The notes beneath the pieces were generated by a model. It did not search any database and was not told where the DNA came from. It saw nothing but the letters and a program-made list of their open reading frames with translations. The translations under genes were made by a program, and so were the position numbers. Below, one piece after another: positions 51,403 through 57,747 of a DNA stretch of 57,747 bases (position 1 is its first letter; the number at the start of each line of letters is the position of its first letter). The DNA is from Streptomyces sp. UW30 (GTDB lineage: Bacteria; Actinomycetota; Actinomycetes; Streptomycetales; Streptomycetaceae), in contig NZ_RDBN01000053.1 of the NCBI RefSeq assembly GCF_008042075.1, positions 813,519 through 871,265 on the forward strand, written 5' to 3'.

Positions 51403-52776
51403 TCAGCGCGTCCTGCGTCCGGGCATGAACGTGAACACCGCCCCGCCCAGCAGCAGTGCCGTCCCCGCCACCAGGCCCAGGGCCTTCAGGGTGCCGTGGT
51501 CCTCCGCGCCCGTTGCCGCGAGGCCGCCGTTCGTCGACGAGCCGCCCGCGGAGCCTCCCGCCGAACCGCCGCCCGACGCCCCGCTCGCCTGCTCGCTCGT
51601 GTCCAGGGTCAGGGAGACCTCCGACTTGGCGGGGGTGCAGGTCGTCGTCGTGCCCAGAGCCTTGATCGTCAGGACGCCCGGGGAGAGGGTCGACTCACCG
51701 CTCGCACCCGGCTTGTACGTGCCCGTGAGGTCGGGGATCTCGATCGGCTCGCCGGACTTGATGTCCTCGGAGTTGGTCGGGCCCTCGACATGGACGGTGC
51801 CCTTGTCGGCGCCGCCGAGGGCGACCTCCATGGACGGCTTGACCGAGTCCTTGGGGATGTCGGCGGGGCTGTCCATCACCGACTTCTTGAACTGGACCGT
51901 CAGGTCGAAGCTCCCGCCGTTCTTCTTGGCGTTGATCTGGACCGGCGAGGTCGCCTCCTTGTCACCGATGGGCGTCTTGCACTTGTAGGGGACCTGGACC
52001 TCCTTGCCGGTGAAGTCGCTCTGGCCGCCGCCACCGCCCCCGGCTGCGCCACCGGTGCTCGCACCGCCGTCGTCCCCGCCCGTCTCGCTCTCACTCGGCG
52101 TCGGGCTGGAGGATCCGGTCGGCAGACCGGTCGGCACGCCCGTCGGGAGCGTCGGGATCACCGTCGGCAGGCCTCCCGTCGTACCGCCCGAGCTTCCGCC
52201 GGCGCCCGTCACCTTGATCGTCGCCCCCTGCTTCACCGCCTCCTTGGGCGTGCACTTGGTGTCCGTGGAGATCGGCTTGTTGACGTTGATGTTGTACGCG
52301 TCCGGCGTCAGCGTCACCTCGCCCGGCGCCGTCAGCTTCAGCTTGCCCTTCATGTCGGACAGCTTCATGTCGCTGTTCTTGGGGATCGGCGGGTTCTCCC
52401 GGGGTCCCTGCATGGCGATGTCCCCGGTCTGCGCACCGGCCGCCTTCAAGGTGCCCGTCGGCTGGACCGTGTTCTGCTCCAGGTCGAGGATGTTCGGGTT
52501 CTTGGACGCCGCCTGGACGAACTTCCAGACGACCTCCACCTCGTCGCCGACCTTCGCCTCGGCGGGCGCGGTGATCTCCACCTTCGTCGTGCCCTGGACC
52601 GGCGGCAGCCCGGAGATGGCGGGCGGGATGCACTCGGTCGCGTACGCCACCTCCGCCGCCTGGGCGGTCCCGGCGGACACGCCGAGCAGGACGCCCGCAC
52701 CGCCGAGCATCAGGGCGGCGCCCGCCGCACTCACTCTGCGGGGGCGGGCCGGTGTGACTCTCCTTCGCTTGCTCAC
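51403..52776 (-). CDS. Sortase-anchored surface protein with LAATG signal and two repeat domains
   Basis: A 457-residue exported protein. There is a signal peptide (about 15-40, ending GTAQAAE), a first beta-rich domain (about 42-195), a Thr/Pro/Ser/Gly linker (about 200-260), a second domain (about 265-395) and a C-terminal sorting signal LAATG followed by a helix and FMPGRRTR. The second domain is clearly related to the protein at 54744-55427 (shared KTPIGDK and LTIKALGTTTTCTPA). LAxTG is the preferred motif of actinobacterial class E sortases. The GTG start overlaps the upstream stop (GTGA). It is the last gene of a four-gene coupled operon. Function unknown. Confidence 0.85.
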   Translation of the reverse strand: MSKRRRVTPARPRRVSAAGAALMLGGAGVLLGVSAGTAQAAEVAYATECIPPAISGLPPVQGTTKVEITAPAEAKVGDEVEVVWKFVQAASKNPNILDLEQNTVQPTGTLKAAGAQTGDIAMQGPRENPPIPKNSDMKLSDMKGKLKLTAPGEVTLTPDAYNINVNKPISTDTKCTPKEAVKQGATIKVTGAGGSSGGTTGGLPTVIPTLPTGVPTGLPTGSSSPTPSESETGGDDGGASTGGAAGGGGGGQSDFTGKEVQVPYKCKTPIGDKEATSPVQINAKKNGGSFDLTVQFKKSVMDSPADIPKDSVKPSMEVALGGADKGTVHVEGPTNSEDIKSGEPIEIPDLTGTYKPGASGESTLSPGVLTIKALGTTTTCTPAKSEVSLTLDTSEQASGASGGGSAGGSAGGSSTNGGLAATGAEDHGTLKALGLVAGTALLLGGAVFTFMPGRRTR

Positions 52777-53858
52777 GTGGATCCCTTCCAGGTCTGAGTC
52801 GTGGGACTCGTCGGGCTGTCGTCGTGCGGTGCGGAGAGCCGACCGGCCGTGCCCGGATCGCTGTCCGGTGCGAACCACGGCAGGGTCGATGAGGGTGAGG
52901 CCGCGTGCCTCGCCTCTTCCCGGGGCCGCAGCCCCGGCAGGCGCAGGGCGACTTCGGGCAGGCGCAGGCCCCTACGGCGGGCCGACTGCCGCGGCCGTAC
53001 CCGGTCCACCACCGCCATCCCGACCCGGAACAGCGCCGCCGGTACGACCAGACAGACCAGGATCCAGAACAGCGTCACGCCCCAGGGCCGGCCCACGCCC
53101 CAGGGCTGCTCGGCCATCACCTTGCCGCCGTACTTCAGGGAGACGGTGTAGTCGCCGTGCGCCGCGGCGGCGAGCTCCACCGGGAGCTCGATGCGTGCCT
53201 TGCGGCCCGGCTGGATCGTGCCGCGCCACTGCTGTTCCTCCCACTGCGGGGCGAACACGCCGTGGGAGGTGCCGACCTGGAAGACCGGGTTCTTGACGGC
53301 GGAGGTGCCGACGTTGCCGACCGTGAAGACGAGCGTGCGGGCCGGCGGGGCGCCGAACCAGGTGAGCAGGCCGCCGGAGCCGTCCAGCCGGGTGTCCGTG
53401 AGGACCGACAGGCGTCCGCCGGCCGGCTCCGCGGGCAACGGCTCGACCGCGTGTCCGGCGACCTGGAAGATCGCGTCGGCCTCGGCCTTCGCCCCGGTGA
53501 CCGTCGCCACGTGCACGACGCACGGGCACGGCACGGGCGGCTCGGCCACGGGCAGCTTGCGGCTGAAGCGGCCCTCGGCGTCCGTCGTCACGGCCCTGCC
53601 GTCCGCGTTGGCGCAGGAGTTGGTGCCCCCGGTCACCCCGGTCGACGGCACGGACTGACCGCAGATCAGGAGCATCAGCAGCGCATGCGGCCGCCAGCCG
53701 CTGCCGGACACGGTGACCGAGCCGCCCGTCCCCGCCTGGGACTTGGACAGCTTCACGGCGGGCGGGTCGTCGGCCGCCGACGCGCTCACGGCCGCCATCG
53801 GCAGCAACAGCAGCGCCAGTACCGCCACCAGCACCGGAATCCGCACCCTGCCGCTCAC
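52773..53858 (-). CDS. Membrane-anchored surface protein with neocarzinostatin-like N-terminal fold
   Basis: A 361-residue protein with a signal peptide (about 5-28), a first Cys-containing immunoglobulin-like domain (about 33-130; VKLSKSQAGTGGSVTVSGSGW resembles the neocarzinostatin family, with three or four Cys), a second beta-rich domain (about 140-250), a transmembrane helix (about 263-285) and a basic Pro/Ser cytoplasmic tail of about 75 residues. Both ends overlap neighbours by GTGA (52773-52776, 53855-53858). It looks like a structural partner of the sortase-anchored proteins; no enzyme motif is seen. Confidence 0.75.
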   Translation of the reverse strand: MSGRVRIPVLVAVLALLLLPMAAVSASAADDPPAVKLSKSQAGTGGSVTVSGSGWRPHALLMLLICGQSVPSTGVTGGTNSCANADGRAVTTDAEGRFSRKLPVAEPPVPCPCVVHVATVTGAKAEADAIFQVAGHAVEPLPAEPAGGRLSVLTDTRLDGSGGLLTWFGAPPARTLVFTVGNVGTSAVKNPVFQVGTSHGVFAPQWEEQQWRGTIQPGRKARIELPVELAAAAHGDYTVSLKYGGKVMAEQPWGVGRPWGVTLFWILVCLVVPAALFRVGMAVVDRVRPRQSARRRGLRLPEVALRLPGLRPREEARHAASPSSTLPWFAPDSDPGTAGRLSAPHDDSPTSPTTQTWKGST

Positions 53859-54712
53859 GTCCCCACTCCCGTCAACTCCGGCTGCTGCAAAGGCCGTTCG
53901 ACCTGGCTCGCCTCGCCATCGTTCGGCTTACGCCGCCTTCGGCGTCGTACGGCGAAGAGGGCGCCCGCCGCCGCGAACGCCCCCGCGGCCCCCGCCACCG
54001 CGCCCCACGGCACGAACCGCACCGACACCTGCGCGGTGTCGGCCGCCCCGCCCGCCGCCGTCACCGTCAGCCGCAGGTCGGCCGCGTCGAGCGCGGGCCG
54101 GTCGGGCCAGGGCTCGGTGAGCCGGGTGCGGCTGCCCGGGGGCAGGTCGACGGGCAGGGGGCGCGGGGCGCGGTCGAGGAGGCGGCCGAAGACCCCGTCG
54201 GCGCGCACCGCGAGGCTCGGAGCGATGGCGGTCGTACCCCTGTTGACCAGCTCGTATGTGATGCCGTCGGCATGCACCGCCACATGCTCGACGGTCAGCG
54301 CGGACAGCTCCGGGCCGGTGACGCGCAGGCGCAGCGGGACGGTCTGCGCGCGGCCGTCGGTGTCCCGGGCGACGATCCCGCCCGCGCGGTCACCGGGGGC
54401 CGTGCCCGTCGGGACGCTCACCGTGAACGGGACCTCGGCACGGGTGCGGGCCGGAATCCGCACCCGGCTCTCGGCGAAGGCGATCGGCACGCCGGTGCCG
54501 GTCAGCCGTACGGTGACCGGCTCGGCGCCGCGGTTCGTCACGGACACCGTGTCCTGCTGGACCGTCCCGGGCCCGCCCTCGGTGTAGAAGGACGGGCGCC
54601 CGCCCCCGGAGGGCGCGACGAGCCAGGCATCGGCGGCGGTCGCCGTCGGGGCCACCGCCAGCAGGGACAGAAGCAGCAGGGGCAGACACAGGACACGGGC
54701 GGCTGACGACAT
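53855..54712 (-). CDS. DUF916-like (WxL peptidoglycan-binding-type) membrane protein
   Basis: A 285-residue protein with a signal peptide (about 5-27), an extracytoplasmic domain resembling DUF916 (about 28-125; starts DAWLVAPSGGGRPSFYTEGGPG and includes VPTGTAPGDRAGGIVA), a second beta domain (about 130-235), a single helix (about 238-258) and a basic cytoplasmic tail. In Firmicutes DUF916 proteins accompany WxL and LPxTG proteins in cell-surface complexes. ATG 54712 is preferred because GGAG lies 6 bases upstream; an ATG seven codons earlier has no site. It overlaps the next gene by GTGA. Confidence 0.75.
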   Translation of the reverse strand: MSSAARVLCLPLLLLSLLAVAPTATAADAWLVAPSGGGRPSFYTEGGPGTVQQDTVSVTNRGAEPVTVRLTGTGVPIAFAESRVRIPARTRAEVPFTVSVPTGTAPGDRAGGIVARDTDGRAQTVPLRLRVTGPELSALTVEHVAVHADGITYELVNRGTTAIAPSLAVRADGVFGRLLDRAPRPLPVDLPPGSRTRLTEPWPDRPALDAADLRLTVTAAGGAADTAQVSVRFVPWGAVAGAAGAFAAAGALFAVRRRRRRKPNDGEASQVERPLQQPELTGVGT

Positions 54713-54743
54713 CGGCGGCTCCAGCGCTGTCATACGGGGGCGT

Positions 54744-55427
54744 TCAGCGGCGTGCTGTCTGCCCCCTGCGCGTCAGCCACAGCGCGCCCGCCGCACCCGC
54801 GAGCAGGACCGTGCCGCCCAGGGTGCCGAGGGCGATCGCCGAGTCCTCGGGGCCGGTCTGCGGGAGCTCGTCGCCCGAGCCGGAGCCGCTCTGGGGTCCG
54901 CTGTCGGCCCCGCCGCCCGCCGCCGTCACGTCGAGGCTCAGCGACGGCCCGGGACTGTTGGCCGGAGTGCAGGTGGTGGTCGTGCCGAGGGCCTTGATGG
55001 TGAGGATGCCCGCGGTGAAGGTGACCTTGCCGGTCTTCTTCGGGGTATACGTGCCCGTCAAGTCGTTGATCTTGATGGGGGTGTTGGCGGGAATGGCCTC
55101 CTGGTTGGCGGGGCCGGTCACGTTCATGGTGCCGCTGTCGGCGCCGCCCAGCTTGATGGTGGCGCTCGGGCTCATCGCACCCTTGCCCAGCTCGACCGGG
55201 CTGGACGAGACGCCCTTCTGCCACGACATGGTGACCTTGTAGCCGCTGCCGCTCTTGACGCCCTTGATGTCGATGGGCGAGACGGCGCTCTTGTCGCCGA
55301 TCGGCGTCTTGCAGGCGTAGTTGACGTCGACGACCTCGGCCCTGGCCGCGGGGGCGGCCATCAGCACCGCCGAGCCGGCCAGGGCCGCGACGGTCGCGAG
55401 CGCGGCGGTTCGCTTCTGCTTCGACAC
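54744..55427 (-). CDS. Sortase-anchored surface protein with LPQTG signal
   Basis: A 227-residue exported protein with a signal peptide (about 8-30, ending PAARAE), one beta-rich domain (about 35-175) with two Cys (ACKTPIGDK and TCTPANS) that probably form a disulfide, a short Gly/Ser linker, and LPQTG, helix and RRGQTARR sorting signal. The domain matches the second domain of the 457-residue LAATG protein, so the pair arose by duplication. It is the first gene of the four-gene operon. GTG 55427 follows GAGGGG closely. The promoter region contains a TGACGGC...GCCGTCA inverted repeat. Confidence 0.85.
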   Translation of the reverse strand: MSKQKRTAALATVAALAGSAVLMAAPAARAEVVDVNYACKTPIGDKSAVSPIDIKGVKSGSGYKVTMSWQKGVSSSPVELGKGAMSPSATIKLGGADSGTMNVTGPANQEAIPANTPIKINDLTGTYTPKKTGKVTFTAGILTIKALGTTTTCTPANSPGPSLSLDVTAAGGGADSGPQSGSGSGDELPQTGPEDSAIALGTLGGTVLLAGAAGALWLTRRGQTARR

Positions 55428-55441
55428 GGTCCCCTCATTCC

Positions 55442-55466
55442 TGACGGCATATCAGATCGGCCGTCA
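55442..55466 (-). promoter_or_regulatory. Inverted repeat at the surface-operon promoter
   Basis: Perfect arms TGACGGC (55442-55448) and GCCGTCA (55460-55466) lie 14 bases upstream of the operon's first start codon. Read on the minus strand, the first arm overlaps a TTGACG hexamer. It may be an operator or an RNA hairpin near the ribosome-binding site. Confidence 0.45.
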
Positions 55467-55499
55467 AGGTACGCCCGGGGCCCCGAGGAAGGAAGACAC

Positions 55500-55535
55500 G
55501 GTGCACACCGGAGTTGTGGCGATCCGGCGTGCACC
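55500..55535 (-). terminator. Terminator of the seryl-tRNA synthetase gene
   Basis: Arms GGTGCAC-x-CCGG and CCGG-x-GTGCACC (55500-55511 and 55524-55535) form an 11-bp stem with one mismatch. It starts 26 bases beyond the serS stop codon in the direction of transcription and separates serS from the surface operon. Confidence 0.75.
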
Positions 55536-55561
55536 GAGTGGAGGGGGTGACCGCCGGTAAC

Positions 55562-56830
55562 TCAGGGTCGGGCCGGGCCCAGCACTTCGGGCAGCCCCCA
55601 CCGCCGCAGCACCTCGGGCACGGCCACGGTCCCGTCCGCCCGCTGGTGCTGCTCCAGGATCGCGGGCACGAGCCGGCTGGTGGCGAGGCCCGAGGCGTTG
55701 AGGGTGTGGACGTACGCCGCCTTGCCGCCGCCGGCCGGGCGGTACCGGATGGCGCCGCGCCTCGCCTGGTACTCACGGGCGTTCGACACCGAGCTGACCT
55801 CGGCATACGCGCCGAGGCTCGGCAGCCAGACCTCCACGTCGTAGGTCTTGGCCTGCGCGGGGCTGGTGTCCCCGGCGGCGAGCTTGGTGACCCGGTGGTG
55901 GAGCCCGAGCCCGGCGACCAGCTCCTCGGCGCGGGCGAGCAGTTCGAGGTGCGCGGCGTCCGAATCCCCGGGCCTCGCGAACTGGAACAGCTCCACCTTG
56001 TTGAACTGGTGCCCGCGCAGCGTCCCGCGTTCCGCCGTCCGGTGGCTGCCGCTCTCCCTGCGGTAGCAGGGCGTGTAGGCGACGTACCGGCGCGGCAGGT
56101 CCCGCTCGTCGAGCGTCTCGCCGCGATGGAGGTTCACCAGGGCGGTCTCGGCGGTGGGCAACAGGAAGCGGTCGTCCACGCGGTAGACCTCATCGGCGAA
56201 CTTCGGGAACTGCCCGGCCGTGTACCCGGCCTCGTACGTCAGCAGATGCGGCGGCAGCACAAACTCGTAGCCCGCCCGGCGATGGGCGTCCAGGAAGTGA
56301 TTGAGCAGCGCCCACTCCAGGGCGGCGCCCTCTCCGCGGTAGATCCAGTGGCCGTTCCCGGCGAGGGCCGTGCCCCGCTGGTAGTCGATCAGGCCGAGCT
56401 CCTGGGCGAGGCGGACGTGATCGCGGGCCGGGAAGGCGAAGGCGGGCGGGACGCCCACGCTCCGCAGGACCTCGTTGTGCTCCTTGCCGCCCGCCGCCAC
56501 GTCGTCGTCCGGGAGGTTGGGCAGGGCGTCGAGGAACTCCTGATGGCGGGCGGCGAGCCCGGCGAGGCCCGCCTCGGTCTCGGCGAGCCGGTCGGCCAGG
56601 GCCTTGGCCTCGGCCCGCAGCTCGTCCGCGGGGTCGTCGGTACGGCGTCGTACGTCGATCCCGGCCGAAATCCGCCGCCGCTCGCCACGCAGCCGCTCCA
56701 CGGCGGCGCGCGCCTCACGGAACTCGGTGTCGAGGGCGAGGAAGGCCGGGATGTCGGCGTCCGCGCCACGTTTGCGCAGGCCGGCGCGGACCTGGTCGGG
56801 GTGCTGTCGGATGAGGGTGACGTCGAGCAT
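55562..56830 (-). CDS. serS: Seryl-tRNA synthetase (divergent copy)
   Basis: A 422-residue class II synthetase that charges tRNA-Ser with serine. The N-terminal antiparallel coiled coil (about 28-100) is the tRNA-binding arm. Motif 2 is RRESGSHRTAERG with HQFNKVELFQF, and motif 3 is in NASGLATSRLVPAILEQHQ. It differs from the usual streptomycete SerRS in many motif residues (for example SSVSNAREYQARR for SSCSNCGDFQARR), so it is probably a second, accessory copy, perhaps resistant to a serine-analogue inhibitor. It is controlled by the T-box leader upstream. ATG 56830 follows GGAG by 9 bases. Confidence 0.92.
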   Translation of the reverse strand: MLDVTLIRQHPDQVRAGLRKRGADADIPAFLALDTEFREARAAVERLRGERRRISAGIDVRRRTDDPADELRAEAKALADRLAETEAGLAGLAARHQEFLDALPNLPDDDVAAGGKEHNEVLRSVGVPPAFAFPARDHVRLAQELGLIDYQRGTALAGNGHWIYRGEGAALEWALLNHFLDAHRRAGYEFVLPPHLLTYEAGYTAGQFPKFADEVYRVDDRFLLPTAETALVNLHRGETLDERDLPRRYVAYTPCYRRESGSHRTAERGTLRGHQFNKVELFQFARPGDSDAAHLELLARAEELVAGLGLHHRVTKLAAGDTSPAQAKTYDVEVWLPSLGAYAEVSSVSNAREYQARRGAIRYRPAGGGKAAYVHTLNASGLATSRLVPAILEQHQRADGTVAVPEVLRRWGLPEVLGPARP

Positions 56831-57127
56831 GGCGCTCTGCTCCGTCCGGTCGACCGGAGCGGCAGGGTCCGCCCCGGGGTGGTCCCTCGGGGCGTGGGCG
56901 AGAGGGTCGCTCGCGGTGCCACCACGCCTTCATCGCCGTACGACGACCGTAGGGCCGTACGACGATCTCGTCGGGCCCGATGACGGGGGCCGGCCGGCGG
57001 GGCATTTCCTCCCCGCACTCGGGAGTGGATTCACCAGGGACGCGAGGCCGCCTTCTCAGCGACCGGCGGCTCTCTCGGCTCGCGGACCCCGGCTACTCGT
57101 CTCCGTCAGTGCGTTGCAGCGAGGCTA
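56831..57127 (-). promoter_or_regulatory. T-box riboswitch (serine, UCC specifier) upstream of serS
   Basis: On the minus strand, stem I opens with GGAG (57101-57104) and closes with CTCC (57022-57025). The specifier loop has AGTA (57094-57097) facing GAA-TCC-A, with specifier UCC at 57027-57029, a Ser codon. The AGAGAG bulge and distal loop GGTCGCTGAGA follow the family pattern. The antiterminator lies at 56891-56928: base stem GGCGTGG/CCACGCC, bulge UGGCACC, upper stem GCGAG/CTCGC. UGGC pairs with the GCCA end of tRNA-Ser. A later hairpin, CTCCGG...CCGGACGGAG, can mask the serS ribosome-binding site, so control is probably translational. A -10 (TAGCCT) lies at 57122-57127. Confidence 0.88.
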
Positions 57128-57184
57128 GAGCAGCGCCTCGGCGAGGCGGAACCGATTTTCCACCGCGGCCCGACGGGCGCCCCC

Positions 57185-57694
57185 TCATGCCGGAGCGCCC
57201 AGCTCCGCCCACACCGTCTTGCCCGCGACGCCGGGCGTCCGCATGACCCCCCAGTCCAGGCACAGCCGCTGCACGATGAACATGCCGTGGCCGCCGGGAC
57301 GCCCCGCGCGGTGCGGGGTGCGGGGTGCGGGCTGGCCGGTGCCCTTGTCCGTGACCTCGATGCGGATCACCTTGTTGTCGCAGGCGATCCACATCTCGTC
57401 CGGTCCCTCGGCATGCAGACACGCGTTGGTGACCAGCTCGGAGACCACGAGCAGCACGTCCTCGGCGGCGGCCCGCTGGTCCGCGGTGGCGGCGGGCATC
57501 CAGCCCCAGGCGTACAGCGCCTGCCGGGCGAAGTCACGGGCGAGCGGGACGACCCCGCTGCGGCCCTCGAAGTCCAGCCGGCGGACCTGACGCCCCGCGG
57601 ACGCCTCTGCGGACTCCTCGGGCCTCAGGGACGGCACAGCGCCCCCGTCGGACGCTCCCGCCGCCGGCGCGCCCCGCTCGGCGGCCCCCGTCAT
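57185..57694 (-). CDS. Anti-sigma-factor-like ATP-binding protein (RsbW/HATPase)
   Basis: A 169-residue cytosolic protein with a single GHKL ATPase domain (about 50-165) as in the streptomycete RsbW-like kinases that bind sigma factors or anti-anti-sigma factors. N box VSELVTNACLHA, G1 DKGTGQP and G2 GRPGGHGMFIVQRL are all present, and the disordered N terminus is Ala/Gly/Glu-rich. The gene may be complete (ATG 57694), but its first codons fall in the inverted copy at the window end, so the true 5' end could differ if that end is chimeric. It is upstream of serS on the same strand. Confidence 0.82.
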   Translation of the reverse strand: MTGAAERGAPAAGASDGGAVPSLRPEESAEASAGRQVRRLDFEGRSGVVPLARDFARQALYAWGWMPAATADQRAAAEDVLLVVSELVTNACLHAEGPDEMWIACDNKVIRIEVTDKGTGQPAPRTPHRAGRPGGHGMFIVQRLCLDWGVMRTPGVAGKTVWAELGAPA

Positions 57695-57747
57695 CGGGCC
57701 CGACGAGATCGTCGTACGGCCCTACGGTCGTCGTACGGCGATGAAGG
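57682..57747. repeat. Inverted copy of the serS leader at the window end
   Basis: The last 66 bases are the exact reverse complement of 56927-56992, which is part of the T-box leader. It resembles the left-end inverted copy and is best explained as a fold-back chimera at a contig end. If so, the sequence upstream of the ATPase gene is not reliable. Confidence 0.85.

Noticed and set aside
1..57747. CRISPR array, tRNA/rRNA genes, insertion sequences or prophage
   Set aside because: No regularly spaced repeats, no tRNA T-loop pattern in a cloverleaf context, and no transposase, integrase or phage structural motifs were found on either strand.
1..57747. Classical secondary-metabolite gene cluster
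   Set aside because: No polyketide synthase, peptide synthetase, terpene cyclase or lanthipeptide motifs; GC and codon usage are uniform.

Overview
The window is high-GC (about 72%) chromosomal DNA of a Streptomyces. The evidence is extreme third-position GC, GTG and TTG starts, whiB, F420 biosynthesis genes, many LytR-CpsA-Psr (LCP) proteins, and gene order matching what I recall of the S. coelicolor SCO3025-SCO3063 segment. The same order is partly kept in Mycobacterium tuberculosis (manA, SIS protein, manB, DUF3499, metallopeptidase, whiB2, fbiA, fbiB, manC, LCP, TIGR03089, fadE25, purE, purK, GtrA). No CRISPR array, tRNA, rRNA, transposase, phage gene or integrase was seen. Both extreme ends (1-123 and 57682-57747) are inverted copies of sequence 0.6-0.8 kb further in. 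This looks like fold-back chimerism at the ends of a draft contig.

Layout. 0.3-3.2 kb: a fructose-type PTS permease and a signal peptidase-like protein whose general-base Lys is replaced by Gln. 3.3-8.8 kb (minus): cation efflux protein, manA, a SIS-domain protein, a Trm112-like protein and manB. With manC at 22.6-23.7 kb this forms a GDP-mannose supply route. 8.9-10.6 kb: lactate permease behind a double palindromic operator. 10.7-17.1 kb: DUF3499, a small metallopeptidase, a secreted DUF5719 protein and a 1221-residue membrane glycosyltransferase. 17.3-22.2 kb: whiB, then a leaderless poly-cysteine leader peptide ahead of a cysteine dioxygenase, F420 genes fbiA-fbiB and a DNA glycosylase. 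23.9-36 kb: cell-wall region with an amidase/PGRP, TIGR03089, five LCP glycopolymer transferases (the first without its membrane anchor), a GT2 glycosyltransferase and a hotdog thioesterase. 36-41 kb: a Csp-like copper-storage protein, acyl-CoA dehydrogenase, UDP-glucose dehydrogenase, and a CGNR regulator divergent from two VOC proteins around a GGTAAC operator. 40.9-49.3 kb: a metal-ligand-less dipeptidase paralogue, a MerR regulator divergent from an ene-reductase, an active-type renal dipeptidase, purE-purK, GtrA and a two-component system. 49.8-51.3 kb: a POT peptide transporter. 51.4-55.4 kb: a translationally coupled operon of four surface proteins (LPQTG protein, DUF916-like protein, membrane protein, LAATG protein). 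55.6-57.7 kb: a divergent seryl-tRNA synthetase behind a T-box riboswitch with a UCC (Ser) specifier, and an anti-sigma-like ATPase.

The strongest discoveries are the serS T-box, the poly-Cys attenuator-like leader of cysteine dioxygenase, the four-gene sortase-linked surface operon and the dead dipeptidase paralogue. Functional themes that work together are GDP-mannose and UDP-glucuronate supply, glycosyltransferases and LCP ligases building cell-surface glycopolymers, and sortase-anchored proteins displayed on that wall.
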